A stretch of DNA of 41,319 bases from Prevotella sp. (GCA_022773395.1 JALFBL010000075.1:1-41319), one strand, 5' to 3'; shown: positions 1 to 14,274, counted from the first letter of the stretch. A program made the numbers and translations. Notes: generated from the sequence alone by a model not told the origin.

Positions 1-15
1 CTAACCCCACAGTCT

Positions 16-4838
<4,823 letters not shown>

Positions 4839-4878
4839 CGAAAAAGCACAGCCTGTTCCTATAAATACGCTTGAGAAA

Positions 4879-6837
4879 ATGAAGATAAAGACATTGTTCG
4901 TTATTGCCACGATGGCATTTGCTTTCATGCAGATTCATGCCCAGTCGTTAGATACGATGGCCATAGGCTACACGGAACACGTGAATTATAGTCCTGCAAA
5001 AACTTCGTTCTACCTTTGTGCTCCTGACAATGGAAAGCGTCGCCCATTGCTGAGGCTCTACAAGGACGGATGGGGAGGAAAACCTTTCAAGACCTTCAAG
5101 ATGAAACAAGTGGAGGACTATGGATGGACGGCGGATGTGAAAGGCGATTTGAAAGGGACGTTCTATACCTTCGATGTGGCTGGAGACAAGAAAAACCGGT
5201 GCGAAACGCCGGGAATGTTCGCACGCGCCGTAGGCGTGAATGGCAAACGTGGTGCTGTGATTGACATGCGGACGACAGATCCGGAAGGTTGGGCAGCAGA
5301 CAAACGCCCTGCCATTTCCTCACCTTCCGACCTTGTTGTCTATGAGATGCACCACAGGGATTTTTCCATCGATGCCTCGTCCGGATTGAAACACAAAGGC
5401 AAATTCCTGGCACTGACCGAACCGAGAGCCATCAATTACCTGAAAGAGTTGGGCGTGAACGCCATTCATATGTTGCCTTCATACGATTATGCCTCGGTGG
5501 ATGAGAACCGGCTCGACCAGGCCCAATACAACTGGGGATACGACCCTCTGAACTACAATGTGCCGGAAGGTTCCTATTCCACCGACCCTTATCAGCCCGA
5601 AGCGCGCATCCGTGAGTTCAAGCAAATGGTGCAGGCCTTGCACAAGGCGGGCATCCGTGTCATCCTGGATGTGGTTTACAACCACACTTTCGATATTGAA
5701 GGAAGCAATTTCCAGCGCACTTTCCCTGATTATTTCTATCGAAAGAATGAAGACGGCACCTATTCCAATGGTTCGGGCTGTGGCAACGAAACGGCCAGCG
5801 AACGGCCGATGATGCGCCGATTCATGATAGAGAGCATGAAATATTGGGTGAACGAATATCACATCGACGGATTCCGTGTTGACCTGATGGGTGTCCATGA
5901 CATCGAGACGATGAATGCTATCCGTGCAGAAATCGACAAGATCGATCCTACCATATATATATATGGTGAAGGATGGAGTGCCGGCAGTTGTGCCTATCCG
6001 CAAGAAAAACTGGCCGTGAAAGCAAACATGCGGCAGCTGCCGCGTATCGGTGCTTTTTCGGACGAATTGAGGGATGCCTTGCGCGGACCCTTCAACGATG
6101 ACAAGAAGGGGGCGTTCCTGGCCGGTATTCCCGGCAGTGAAGAAAGCGTCAAGTTTGGCATTGCCGGTGCCATCCACCATCCGCAGATCGACATGACGAA
6201 GGTGAACTACAGCAAGGAGGCGTGGGCAGGCGAACCTACACAGATGATCAGTTATGTGAGTTGCCACGATGATATGTGTCTCACCGACCGTCTGCGTGCC
6301 AGTATTCCCGGCATTGCGACCGATGAAATTGTTCGTCTCAGTCTCTTGGCGCAAACCGCCGTGCTCACCTCACAGGGCGTTCCGTTCATCTTGAGCGGCG
6401 AGGAAATGCTCAGAGACAAAAAGGGCGTGCACAACAGCTTCAACTCGCCCGACTCCGTCAACCGTCTGGATTGGGACAATCTCCTGCATTATCCGCAAGT
6501 GTTCGACTACTACAGAAACCTCATCGCCCTGCGCAAGCACCATCCCGCATTCCGTCTGGGCAAGGCTCACTTGGTGCGCAGGCATCTTGAGTTTCTCTCT
6601 GCTCCCCCAAACGTGGTGGCATACCGTCTCAAGGACTTGCAGGGAATAGACCCGTGGAGCGAAATCATCGTGATTCTCAATGCCAACAAAGAAAGGGTGG
6701 ACGTGAACATTCCCGAAGGTCATTATCAAGTGGTGGCTTGCCAGGGCATGATCAACGAGGATGGAGTGGACACCCTGAGCGGCGACAAGGCCGTGGCAGA
6801 CGGACAATCGGCACTGATTCTTTGTCAAACAGAATGA
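4879..6837 (+). CDS. Exported type I pullulanase-like GH13 enzyme
   Basis: GH13 glycoside hydrolase of 652 aa, probably cleaving alpha-1,6 branches of starch or pullulan. An in-frame ATG exists upstream at 4804, inside the GH97 gene, but the ATG at 4879 is chosen because it begins a signal peptide (MKIKTLFVIATMAFAFMQIHAQ). A CBM48-like N-terminal domain covers about residues 25-130. The YNWGYDP sequence at 217 is the signature of type I pullulanases. The four GH13 regions are complete: DVVYNH at 264, nucleophile Asp335 (FRVDLMG), acid/base Glu364 (GEGW) and Asp464 (CHDD). It lies 40 bp after the GH97 gene, in the same probable operon. Family assignment is firm; pullulanase rather than another debranching specificity is inferred from the motif. 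Confidence 0.88.
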   Translation: MKIKTLFVIATMAFAFMQIHAQSLDTMAIGYTEHVNYSPAKTSFYLCAPDNGKRRPLLRLYKDGWGGKPFKTFKMKQVEDYGWTADVKGDLKGTFYTFDVAGDKKNRCETPGMFARAVGVNGKRGAVIDMRTTDPEGWAADKRPAISSPSDLVVYEMHHRDFSIDASSGLKHKGKFLALTEPRAINYLKELGVNAIHMLPSYDYASVDENRLDQAQYNWGYDPLNYNVPEGSYSTDPYQPEARIREFKQMVQALHKAGIRVILDVVYNHTFDIEGSNFQRTFPDYFYRKNEDGTYSNGSGCGNETASERPMMRRFMIESMKYWVNEYHIDGFRVDLMGVHDIETMNAIRAEIDKIDPTIYIYGEGWSAGSCAYPQEKLAVKANMRQLPRIGAFSDELRDALRGPFNDDKKGAFLAGIPGSEESVKFGIAGAIHHPQIDMTKVNYSKEAWAGEPTQMISYVSCHDDMCLTDRLRASIPGIATDEIVRLSLLAQTAVLTSQGVPFILSGEEMLRDKKGVHNSFNSPDSVNRLDWDNLLHYPQVFDYYRNLIALRKHHPAFRLGKAHLVRRHLEFLSAPPNVVAYRLKDLQGIDPWSEIIVILNANKERVDVNIPEGHYQVVACQGMINEDGVDTLSGDKAVADGQSALILCQTE

Positions 6838-6929
6838 TAAAATCTTTGTCGAAGCCATCGTGCGTATGGCATGGAGAAGTGAGGTACAAGCGCACCACCG
6901 CTTATGCTTGGAGACTGGAACTTGAAAGA

Positions 6930-6946
6930 AGCGGCAATGAAATCTG
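6930..6946 (+). repeat. 17-nt direct repeat, copy 1
   Basis: AGCGGCAATGAAATCTG in the gap after the pullulanase-like gene; the same 17 bases recur at 8975-8991 after the next amylase gene. Here the copy sits in a small hairpin (CGGCA/TGCCG) followed by five T, which could be a weak terminator or a processing site. The rest of the 154-bp gap (6838-6991) shows no gene or recognisable promoter. Confidence 0.6.
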
Positions 6947-6991
6947 CCGTTTTTATAAATAACAGGAAATGTGTAATATGTAATAAATAGA

Positions 6992-8941
6992 ATGAAAGGA
7001 ATGGAAAAAACGAGACGTGTGCTTCTATTGGCATCAATGCTTCTCTGCGTGACACTGATGCATGCGCAAGTGAAAATCAACCGTATTGACCCTACGGACT
7101 GGTATGTGGGAATGAAGAATCCATCACTGCAACTGATGGTCTATGGAAAGGGAATCAGGACAGCGGACGTGACAACCAACTATGCCGGTGTGCACGTCGA
7201 TTCGCTGGTGCGCCTGGACTCGCCCGACTATCTCCTTGTTTATCTCAATCTCGAAGGGGCGCAGCCGGGGGAGATGAAGCTGACCTTCAAAAACGGGAAA
7301 GGGAAATCCACTGTGAAATACTTGCTGAAGCAGAGAGAAATGGCTGGAGAAAAGCGCATGGGATTCACCAATGCAGACGTGCTTTATATGCTCATGCCCG
7401 ACCGCTTTGCTTCGGGAAGCGCGAAGAACGACCAAATAAAGGGAATGAACGCTTACAGAAATGACCGCTCGCAACCTTCATTGCGACATGGGGGGGATCT
7501 GGAAGGAATACGCCGGCATCTTGACTATTTCAATGAATTGGGAGTGACTGCCCTGTGGTTTACGCCTGTTCTGGAGAACAATTCGCCCGACAATAACGGC
7601 TACAGTACCTATCATGGTTATGCCACTACCGACTATTACAAGGTGGATCCGCGTTTCGGAAGCAATGCAGAATACCGCCGTCTGGCAGATGAGGCGCACG
7701 CCAGGGGGCTGAAAATCGTAATGGACATGATTTTCAACCATTGTGGTTTTGAGCATCCGTGGGTAGCGAACATGCCGAGCAAGGACTGGCTGAACACGCC
7801 CGAATGGCTGAAACAGGGCGGCGGACTGGAAGGATTGGACAGGGATCCGATGACAGGACTGGCCCATGCCGTTCCAGAAGTGAACGGCAAATATCTCCAG
7901 ACCAGTTATAAACTCACGCCTGTTAAAGACCCTTATGCCAGCAAGGTGGATCTTAGGGAGACGGTTGACGGGTGGTTTGTGCCCACCATGCCCGATTTGA
8001 ACCAATGCAATCCGCATGTGATGACCTATCTGATACAGAACAGCATCTGGTGGATAGAGACCGTGGGCATTGACGGCATCCGCATGGACACTTATCCTTA
8101 TGCCGATGCAAGGGGGATGGCACGATGGATGAGAACCTTGGATGAGGAATATCCCAATTTCAATGTAGTGGGAGAGACATGGGTGACAGAACCTGCCTAC
8201 ACCGCCGCATGGCAAAAAGACAGCAAACTTTCGGCTGACAACAGTTATCTGAAAACCGTAATGGACTTCAGTTTCTTCGACAAACTCAACATGGCAAAAC
8301 GCGAGGAAACGGACGGATGGTGGCAAGGGCTCAACCGTCTTTACAACTCATTTGTGTATGATTATCTCTATGCCGACCCCGATCATGTGATGGCGTTCAT
8401 CGACAATCACGACACCGACCGTTTCTTGGGCAATGGTCAGGATTCACTCTCTCTGAAACAGGCACTTGCCTTGTTGCTCACCGTGAAACGCATTCCTCAA
8501 CTCTATTACGGCACGGAAATCATGATGAACGGCACGAAGGAAGTGACCGACGGAAACGTTCGCAAGGATTTTCCCGGCGGTTTCCCCGGTGACAGTCAGA
8601 ATGCTTTTACGGAAGAAGGGCGCACTCCTGCGCAAAACGCCATGTTCAACTGGACAAGCCGTCTGCTCCATTGGCGGCAGAGCAACGATGTGATTGCCAA
8701 AGGCAGCATGACGCAGTTCATTCCCTATCAGGGTGTATATGTCATTGCCCGCCAATACAAAGGAAAGACGGTGCTCACGATTCTCAACGGCACCCAGACG
8801 GAAAATGTGTTTGAAGCGGAACGGTATGCCGAGGTTATAGGAAATGCCAAACAAGCCACCGATGTCATGACGGGCAGGAACATATATATAGGTGAAGATG
8901 TGAAACTTGCTCCAAGGCAAACTTTAATCATACAGTTTTGA
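6992..8941 (+). CDS. susA: Exported GH13 alpha-amylase / neopullulanase, SusA-like
   Basis: GH13 enzyme of 649 aa that hydrolyses alpha-1,4 bonds of imported starch fragments. The start at 6992 gives MKGMEKTRRV followed by a hydrophobic signal peptide ending in HAQ; an ATG at 7001 is an equally possible start. Residues about 25-120 form the beta-sandwich N-domain of the cyclomaltodextrinase/neopullulanase subgroup. All catalytic regions are visible: DMIFNH at 245, nucleophile Asp366 (GIRMD), acid/base Glu395 (VGETW) and Asp474 (FIDNHD). It is the last gene of the plus-strand enzyme cluster and lies 154 bp after the preceding gene. Overall organisation matches SusA of Bacteroides; the exact product profile cannot be read from sequence. 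Confidence 0.9.
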   Translation: MKGMEKTRRVLLLASMLLCVTLMHAQVKINRIDPTDWYVGMKNPSLQLMVYGKGIRTADVTTNYAGVHVDSLVRLDSPDYLLVYLNLEGAQPGEMKLTFKNGKGKSTVKYLLKQREMAGEKRMGFTNADVLYMLMPDRFASGSAKNDQIKGMNAYRNDRSQPSLRHGGDLEGIRRHLDYFNELGVTALWFTPVLENNSPDNNGYSTYHGYATTDYYKVDPRFGSNAEYRRLADEAHARGLKIVMDMIFNHCGFEHPWVANMPSKDWLNTPEWLKQGGGLEGLDRDPMTGLAHAVPEVNGKYLQTSYKLTPVKDPYASKVDLRETVDGWFVPTMPDLNQCNPHVMTYLIQNSIWWIETVGIDGIRMDTYPYADARGMARWMRTLDEEYPNFNVVGETWVTEPAYTAAWQKDSKLSADNSYLKTVMDFSFFDKLNMAKREETDGWWQGLNRLYNSFVYDYLYADPDHVMAFIDNHDTDRFLGNGQDSLSLKQALALLLTVKRIPQLYYGTEIMMNGTKEVTDGNVRKDFPGGFPGDSQNAFTEEGRTPAQNAMFNWTSRLLHWRQSNDVIAKGSMTQFIPYQGVYVIARQYKGKTVLTILNGTQTENVFEAERYAEVIGNAKQATDVMTGRNIYIGEDVKLAPRQTLIIQF

Positions 8942-8966
8942 TGTGGGGAAATCGTCTTTGTCTCAA

Positions 8967-8991
8967 CATTGCCAAGCGGCAATGAAATCTG
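8967..8991. repeat. Small hairpin containing copy 2 of the 17-nt repeat
   Basis: CATTGCC (8967-8973), loop AAGC, then GGCAATG (8978-8984) gives a perfect 7-bp stem. The overlapping 17 bases 8975-8991 are identical to 6930-6946. It lies 25 bases after the stop of the SusA-like gene and may protect or end its mRNA, though no T-run follows. Confidence 0.55.
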
Positions 8992-9001
8992 AAACAAACC
9001 A

Positions 9002-9113
9002 AATGTAGGTGTCGGAGGCAATTCCGAAGTGCATAAGCAGATTGTCGTAAAAATTTGGAGAGAGACCTTCCGAATGCATCTTCTGAATGCATATACCTCC
9101 GCCACCTTACATT
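9002..9113. repeat. Folded element with imperfect terminal inverted repeats
   Basis: The arms 9002-9018 (AATGTAGGTGTCGGAGG) and 9096-9113 (reverse complement AATGTAAGGTGGCGGAGG) pair with one bulge and one mismatch. Inside are three related copies of TTCYGAA(G)TGCAT near 9022, 9068 and 9080. The size and terminal inverted repeats resemble a small non-coding mobile repeat (MITE-like) or a structured RNA. No open reading frame is present. Confidence 0.45.
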
Positions 9114-9178
9114 CTAAGTCCGTTTTTTTGTCCTCGTGCTGTCTTCCTATTCATGCTTTTATTACCCTTATAAATGCA

Positions 9179-9217
9179 GCATACGCTGGTTTTCCACTTG
9201 AAAACCATACAGTATGC
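9179..9217. repeat. Hairpin between convergent genes
   Basis: GCATAC (9179-9184) pairs with GTATGC (9212-9217), and TGGTTTTC (9187-9194) pairs with GAAAACCA (9200-9207), with a 2/4 internal loop and a 5-nt terminal loop. It has no clear T-run on either strand, so a terminator role is possible but unproved. Confidence 0.5.
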
Positions 9218-9391
9218 CAGTCTATATAACATTAACCTACAATACTTTCACAAGTATCTTCTCTTAGGTGCTGAGTACTGCCATAATAACGCATGAGAAA
9301 ACAAAAACCCCTATCGGACAGAGAAAAAAGTTGAGTGATACCTGAAAATGTCAGTGGATGGAGAAACCTCTCGATGGCAGGCAATGTCTTC

Positions 9392-9967
9392 TCAATAGAG
9401 CAGCACAAGGCCGGCGAAAGCACTGTACGCGATCATCCTTATCGGGTTGATTTTAAAATATTTCGTACCGACAAAAGTGGCAATGAAGAGAAAACAGCTG
9501 ATGCAGAACTGCCAGGGATTGGCATCCAACGAAGAAAAGTTTTCCTCGGTCAGCAACAGCAGAGTGGCCGCTCCCAGCAATCCCACCACCGCCGGGCGCA
9601 ATCCGGAAAATACGCTCTGTACAGTGGGCGTGTTCATGTATTTCATGAACATCCTGCTGATGAGAAGCATCAGAATGAGCGAAGGAAGCACAAGGGCAAA
9701 AGTGGCCGTTGCGCTGCCCAATACTGCCATGGGCATGCCGTAGCCGGCATTCTTCACGGCGGTATAGCCGCAATAGGTGGCAGAGTTGATGCCTACAGGT
9801 CCGGGAGTCATCTGACTGATGGCCACAATGTCTGTAAATTCGGCGGTGTTCATCCAATGCCGGTGGTGCACCACCTCGCCCTGAATCAGTGAAAGCATAC
9901 CGTAGCCTCCACCGAAACCGAACAGTCCGATTTCAAAAAACGTGATGAAGAGATAGAGATAAATCAT
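9392..9967 (-). CDS. ChrA-family (CHR) transporter, second half-size subunit
   Basis: Membrane protein of 191 aa from the chromate ion transporter family. It has the CHR signature near the N-terminus (FGFGGGYGMLSLIQ followed by MTPGPVGINSATYCGY), and about six hydrophobic segments, the usual size for a single-domain CHR protein. Such short proteins normally occur as pairs that together make one transporter; the partner is the gene just upstream, whose stop overlaps this start by 4 nt. Family membership is clear. Chromate as the natural substrate is only the family name, and another anion is quite possible. It is the last gene of the purL-chrA-chrA unit. Confidence 0.88.
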   Translation of the reverse strand: MIYLYLFITFFEIGLFGFGGGYGMLSLIQGEVVHHRHWMNTAEFTDIVAISQMTPGPVGINSATYCGYTAVKNAGYGMPMAVLGSATATFALVLPSLILMLLISRMFMKYMNTPTVQSVFSGLRPAVVGLLGAATLLLLTEENFSSLDANPWQFCISCFLFIATFVGTKYFKINPIRMIAYSAFAGLVLLY

Positions 9968-10509
9968 TCTGTAGGTTTGATGTATTTACCGTAAACATAG
10001 CCGGCCACACCTGCCAGTATGATGATGAGGATGGGCGAGACACCCAGTGCCCATATCGCCATGGCTCCGCCAATGGGAATCCAGCAGTTGGCCAGGTTGA
10101 TGCGGGCACTCTTGGCCAAGTTGAAAGTGGGAACGGCAATGAGCGCCACCACTGCTGGACGTATGCCCCGGAAGATGGCTGCCATCACCTTGTTGTCTTG
10201 AAACTGGTGGAAAAACATGGCAATGAGCAGGATGATGAGAAAGGAGGGAAGGGCGGTGGCTGCTGCCGAGCACACCGCTCCCTTGATGTTCCGCAGCTTA
10301 TAACCGATGAAGATGCTGATGTTGATGGCAAAGACGCCGGGACAACTTTGGGCAATGGCAATGAGGTCCAGCAGTTCTTCCTTTCCGATCCACTTGTGCT
10401 TCTCCACCACCTCTTCCTGGATGATGGGAATCATGGCATAGCCACCGCCAAAGGTGACAAGCCCGATTTTGAAGAAGGTTCTGAAAGACTCCCAATAAAT
10501 ATTGCCCAT
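9964..10509 (-). CDS. ChrA-family (CHR) transporter, first half-size subunit
   Basis: Single-domain CHR transporter of 181 aa. The N-terminus shows FGGGYAMIPIIQEEVV and then AIAQSCPGVFAINISIFIGY, the paired glycine-rich and proline-glycine motifs of the family, followed by several membrane helices. It begins 16 bp after the purL stop and overlaps the second chrA gene by 4 nt, so all three genes are probably co-transcribed from the purL promoter. The two subunits likely form an antiparallel heterodimer, as known for paired CHR proteins. Substrate is unknown; the link to a purine gene is unexplained. Confidence 0.88.
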   Translation of the reverse strand: MGNIYWESFRTFFKIGLVTFGGGYAMIPIIQEEVVEKHKWIGKEELLDLIAIAQSCPGVFAINISIFIGYKLRNIKGAVCSAAATALPSFLIILLIAMFFHQFQDNKVMAAIFRGIRPAVVALIAVPTFNLAKSARINLANCWIPIGGAMAIWALGVSPILIIILAGVAGYVYGKYIKPTE

Positions 10510-10525
10510 GCCGTTCTTCGATGGG

Positions 10526-13500
10526 TTATTTCAACTTGCTTTCAACCCATTGACGCGCGTTCACGAACGCCTCCATCCATGGTGTTATCTCGTCTTCCGG
10601 ACGGTCGGCAGGATACCAGGCATTCTGCCATGGGAAGACGGCGCGCTCCAAATGGGGCATCATGGCCAAATGGCGCCCGTCTGCCGAGCAGATTCCTGCT
10701 GCATCGTAATCGCTTCCGTTGGGATTTCCGGGATATTCGCTGTAGTTGTATTTGGCCACGATATTGTATTTGTCTTCACTTTCGGGCAAGGAGAACTTGC
10801 CCTCGCCATGGGCAACCCATATTCCGAGTTTGCTTCCACTCAGCGAGCCGAACATTACACTGTTGTTTTCGGGAATGGTCAAGCCCACGAATTTGCTTTC
10901 AAACTTGTGCGAATCGTTGTGAAGCATCCTGGCCTTTTTCTCCCCTTCGGGGTTGATGAGGTTGAGTTCCACCATCAACTGGCATCCGTTGCAGATGCCC
11001 AGGCTCAAAGTGTCCTCGCGGGCATAGAATTTGTTGAGCGTTTCCTTTGCCTTGGGGTTGAACAGGAACGCACCTGCCCAGCCTTTTGCCGACCCGAGCA
11101 CATCGCTGTTGGAGAATCCTCCGCAGAACACAATCATGTTCACGTCTTCCAGAGTCTCGCGTCCGCTCACCAGGTCGGTCATCATCACATCCTTCACATC
11201 GAAGCCTGCCAGATAGAGCGAATAGGCCATTTCACGTTCGCCGTTGGTGCCTTTCTCCCGGATGATGGCAGCCTTGGTGCCCGATGGCTTGCGGCGGTCG
11301 GCAGAAATGCCGTATTTATAGAGTTTGCCTACGAACCTCGGATTGAATTTCAGTTGCAGTGGCTGTTTCTTGTAGTTCTTGAAACGCGCGTCTGCACAGC
11401 CGTTCATGCTCTGCTTGCGGTCGAGCAGGTAAGAGGTCTTGTACCACACGTCGCGCAGATGGTCAATGTCCAATGTGTGTTCAAAGTCACCGTTCTTGAT
11501 GATCAGTTGGCGTTGGTTCGGCAGGGCATATCCTATTTTCGCAAAGCCCACACCTTCGTTTTCCAGATATTCCTTCAGTTTGAACTTGTGCTCGTCGGAA
11601 ACCTGAATCACCACACCCGGATTTTCGGCAAACAGCATTTTCACGATGTCGTCGCTGGCCAGGTTGTGCAGGTTGATGTGCAGGCCGCCACGCTTGTTGG
11701 CGAAAGTCATTTCCAGAATGGTGGTAATCAGGCCGCCCGCACTGATGTCGTGGCCGGCCATCACCCATCCTTTCTTGATGAGATGTTGAACGGCATTGAA
11801 GGCATTGGCGAAATATTCGGGATTGGTCACGGTGGGAACATCGTCGCCCACCTTGCCCAGGCTCTGTGCAAAGGCGCTTCCGCCCAATCGCTGACGGTCG
11901 AAACTGAAGTCTATGTGATAGATGCTGGCATTTTTGTCGTTAACCAGAACGGGCGACACCACCTTTCTGATGTCGCTCACTTCGCCGCCGCTGCTCACGA
12001 TAACGGTGCCCGGAGCGATGATTTTCTCGCCATTGGGATATTGCTGGCTCATGGACAGCGAGTCCTTGCCCGTCGGCACATTCACGCCGATGGCGCAGCA
12101 GAAATCGCTCAAGGCCTGTACGGCGTTGTACAGGCGTGCGTCCTCACCGGCTTGCGAGCGGCATGGCCACATCCAGTTGGCCGACAGGCTTACACTGTTC
12201 AAGCCGTTCTCCAGCGGTGCCCATACGATGTTGGTCAGCGATTCGGCCACCGACAGTACACTTCCTGCTTCGGGCGATGCCAGACCGGCTTGCGGAGCGT
12301 GCCCCAGGGCAGTGGCAATGCCTTTCCGTCCGCGGTAGTCGAGGGCCACCACGCCGCAATCGGACAGAGGCAGCTGGATTTCTCCCTGGCATTGCTGGCG
12401 GGCCACCTTGCCCGTAACGCTTCGGTCCACCTTGTTGGTGAGCCAGTCCTTGCAAGCCACAGCCTCCAGTTGCAGCACACGTTCTATGTATTCGTCCAGG
12501 GTATGGCCGTTGCATCCTGTTTTCTTGTAATCAACATTCTCGTAGTGCCTTTCCACCGTGATGTCGTGCATGATGGTCTTGGGCGAGTGCCCGAACATCT
12601 GCGCCACGTCCAGGTCGAACGGTTTCACACCGTCGCCCTGTCTGAACGAGAAGTGTGCGTCGCCTGTGGTCTCGCCCACCACATACATCGGTGCGCGCTC
12701 GCGCTCGGCAATCCGGCGCACATGCTCGATGTGCTTTTCGTCGATGAGCAGTCCCATGCGTTCCTGACTCTCGTTGGCAATGATTTCTTTCGATGATAGG
12801 GTTTTGTCGCCAATTGGCAGTTGGGACATGTCGATTTCTCCCCCACATTCTTCCACCAATTCCGAAAGGCAGTTGACGTGTCCGGCAGAGCCGTGGTCAT
12901 GGATGCTTACCACCGGATTCACCTCTTCCTCGCACAGGGCGCGTACCAAGTTGTAGGCGCGTTTCTGCATTTCGGGATTGGCGCGCTGCACGGCATTCAG
13001 TTCGATGCCGTTGCTGTAGCGTCCCGTGTCAACCGACGACACCGAACCTCCACCCAATCCGATACGATAGTTGTCGCCGCCCACTACCACAATCTTGTTG
13101 CCTTTCTGCGGTTTCTTTTTCAGGCAGTCGCGCCTTGTTCCGTAGCCGACACCTCCTGCAAGCATGATCACTTTGTCGTAAGCATATTTCTCGTTTCCCT
13201 CCTGATGCTCGAAAGTAAGCACCGAACCTGTGATGAGGGGTTGTCCGAACTTGTTGCCGAAGTCTGATGCACCGTTCGATGCCTTGATCAATATCTGCTC
13301 GGGTGTCTGGTAGAGCCAGTTGCGCACAGGAAGGATTTCTTCCCATTCGCGCCCTTCTGTCATGCGGGGATAGGCCGTCATGTACACCGCCGTTCCGGCA
13401 ATGGGCCATGAGCCGACGCCTCCGCCCATGCGGTCGCGGATTTCACCGCCCGTACCTGTGGATGCCCCGTTGAAAGGCTCAACCGTAGTGGGGAAATTGT

Positions 13501-14245
13501 GTGTCTCGGCTTTGAGCGAGATGACGCTTTCTACGTTTTTTATCTGAAAGTAGTCGGATGTGCTTTGGTCGTTTGGAGCAAATTGCTCGATGGTGGGGCC
13601 TTGCGAGAAAGCCACGTTGTCCTTATAGGCAGAGAGAATCTTGTGCGGGTTCTCTTGGGTGGTTTTCTTGATCATCGCAAAGAGCGACGATTCCATTTCT
13701 TTTCCGTCAATCACGAAGGTGCCTCCGAAAATCTTGTGCCGGCAGTGCTCCGAATTGATCTGGGCGAAACCGAAAATCTCCGAGTCGGTGAGCGGCCTGC
13801 CCAGATTCTTCTCCACCGTGTGCAGATAGTCCATCTCCTCGGCACTGAGGGCAAGTCCCTCCTGTTCGTTGTATGCTTCGAGGTTGTCCACGTGCCTGAT
13901 GGGTTCCGGCTGGTGGCCTGCCGTGAAAATCTCCTGGTTCAGCCCCTCGTACATGCGTTGCAGCATGGGGTCGTGCTCGGCATCCTTTCCGCCTACGGGG
14001 AAATATTCCTCAATGCGCACGATGCCTTTCAGGTTCATGTTCTGCGTAATTTCCACGGCATTGGTGCTCCATGGTGTCACCATTTCGCGGCGTGGCCCTA
14101 TAAAAAAGCCTTCCAAGGCATCGCCTTCCACAAGCTTTGCCTCGCCATAAAGCCAACATAGTTCATCGATTTCCTGCGTGTTCAGCGGGTTGCTTATCTC
14201 GGTTGCGATCACACTCTGTGATGGAGTCCTAAAGAAAAGAATCAT
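10526..14245 (-). CDS. purL: Phosphoribosylformylglycinamidine (FGAM) synthase, large single-chain form
   Basis: Catalyses the ATP- and glutamine-dependent conversion of FGAR to FGAM, the fourth step of purine synthesis, in the cytoplasm. At 1239 aa it is the fused form that carries its own glutaminase. Visible parts are an N-terminal domain, a linker near residues 165-230 (GFAQINSEHCRHKIF), two AIRS-like halves and a C-terminal class I glutamine amidotransferase. Its triad appears to be Cys1085 (GICNGC), His1198 and Glu1200 (MPHLER). The start is preceded by a good Bacteroidota promoter 30 bases upstream. It is transcribed opposite to the starch enzyme genes and followed closely by two chrA genes. 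Confidence 0.97.
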   Translation of the reverse strand: MILFFRTPSQSVIATEISNPLNTQEIDELCWLYGEAKLVEGDALEGFFIGPRREMVTPWSTNAVEITQNMNLKGIVRIEEYFPVGGKDAEHDPMLQRMYEGLNQEIFTAGHQPEPIRHVDNLEAYNEQEGLALSAEEMDYLHTVEKNLGRPLTDSEIFGFAQINSEHCRHKIFGGTFVIDGKEMESSLFAMIKKTTQENPHKILSAYKDNVAFSQGPTIEQFAPNDQSTSDYFQIKNVESVISLKAETHNFPTTVEPFNGASTGTGGEIRDRMGGGVGSWPIAGTAVYMTAYPRMTEGREWEEILPVRNWLYQTPEQILIKASNGASDFGNKFGQPLITGSVLTFEHQEGNEKYAYDKVIMLAGGVGYGTRRDCLKKKPQKGNKIVVVGGDNYRIGLGGGSVSSVDTGRYSNGIELNAVQRANPEMQKRAYNLVRALCEEEVNPVVSIHDHGSAGHVNCLSELVEECGGEIDMSQLPIGDKTLSSKEIIANESQERMGLLIDEKHIEHVRRIAERERAPMYVVGETTGDAHFSFRQGDGVKPFDLDVAQMFGHSPKTIMHDITVERHYENVDYKKTGCNGHTLDEYIERVLQLEAVACKDWLTNKVDRSVTGKVARQQCQGEIQLPLSDCGVVALDYRGRKGIATALGHAPQAGLASPEAGSVLSVAESLTNIVWAPLENGLNSVSLSANWMWPCRSQAGEDARLYNAVQALSDFCCAIGVNVPTGKDSLSMSQQYPNGEKIIAPGTVIVSSGGEVSDIRKVVSPVLVNDKNASIYHIDFSFDRQRLGGSAFAQSLGKVGDDVPTVTNPEYFANAFNAVQHLIKKGWVMAGHDISAGGLITTILEMTFANKRGGLHINLHNLASDDIVKMLFAENPGVVIQVSDEHKFKLKEYLENEGVGFAKIGYALPNQRQLIIKNGDFEHTLDIDHLRDVWYKTSYLLDRKQSMNGCADARFKNYKKQPLQLKFNPRFVGKLYKYGISADRRKPSGTKAAIIREKGTNGEREMAYSLYLAGFDVKDVMMTDLVSGRETLEDVNMIVFCGGFSNSDVLGSAKGWAGAFLFNPKAKETLNKFYAREDTLSLGICNGCQLMVELNLINPEGEKKARMLHNDSHKFESKFVGLTIPENNSVMFGSLSGSKLGIWVAHGEGKFSLPESEDKYNIVAKYNYSEYPGNPNGSDYDAAGICSADGRHLAMMPHLERAVFPWQNAWYPADRPEDEITPWMEAFVNARQWVESKLK

Positions 14246-14274
14246 TGTCCTGCGTGTATGTATGAATAATGTTG

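Larger units (their letters stand above)
8942..9391. other. 450-bp gap between convergent genes, rich in inverted repeats
   Basis: No credible gene. It separates the amylase gene (plus) from the chrA pair (minus). It contains a short hairpin (8967-8984, CATTGCC/GGCAATG), a folded 110-bp repeat unit (9002-9113), a T-run at 9123-9129, and a longer hairpin (9179-9217). The stretch from about 9220 to 9391 shows nothing recognisable. The hairpins may stop transcription from both sides, but none is a textbook terminator. Confidence 0.7.

Noticed and set aside
10502..12796. Long open frame (764 codons) on the plus strand opposite purL
   Set aside because: It lies wholly antisense to well-conserved purL, and its translation shows no recognisable domain. 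Long antisense frames are common opposite genes with strong third-position bias.
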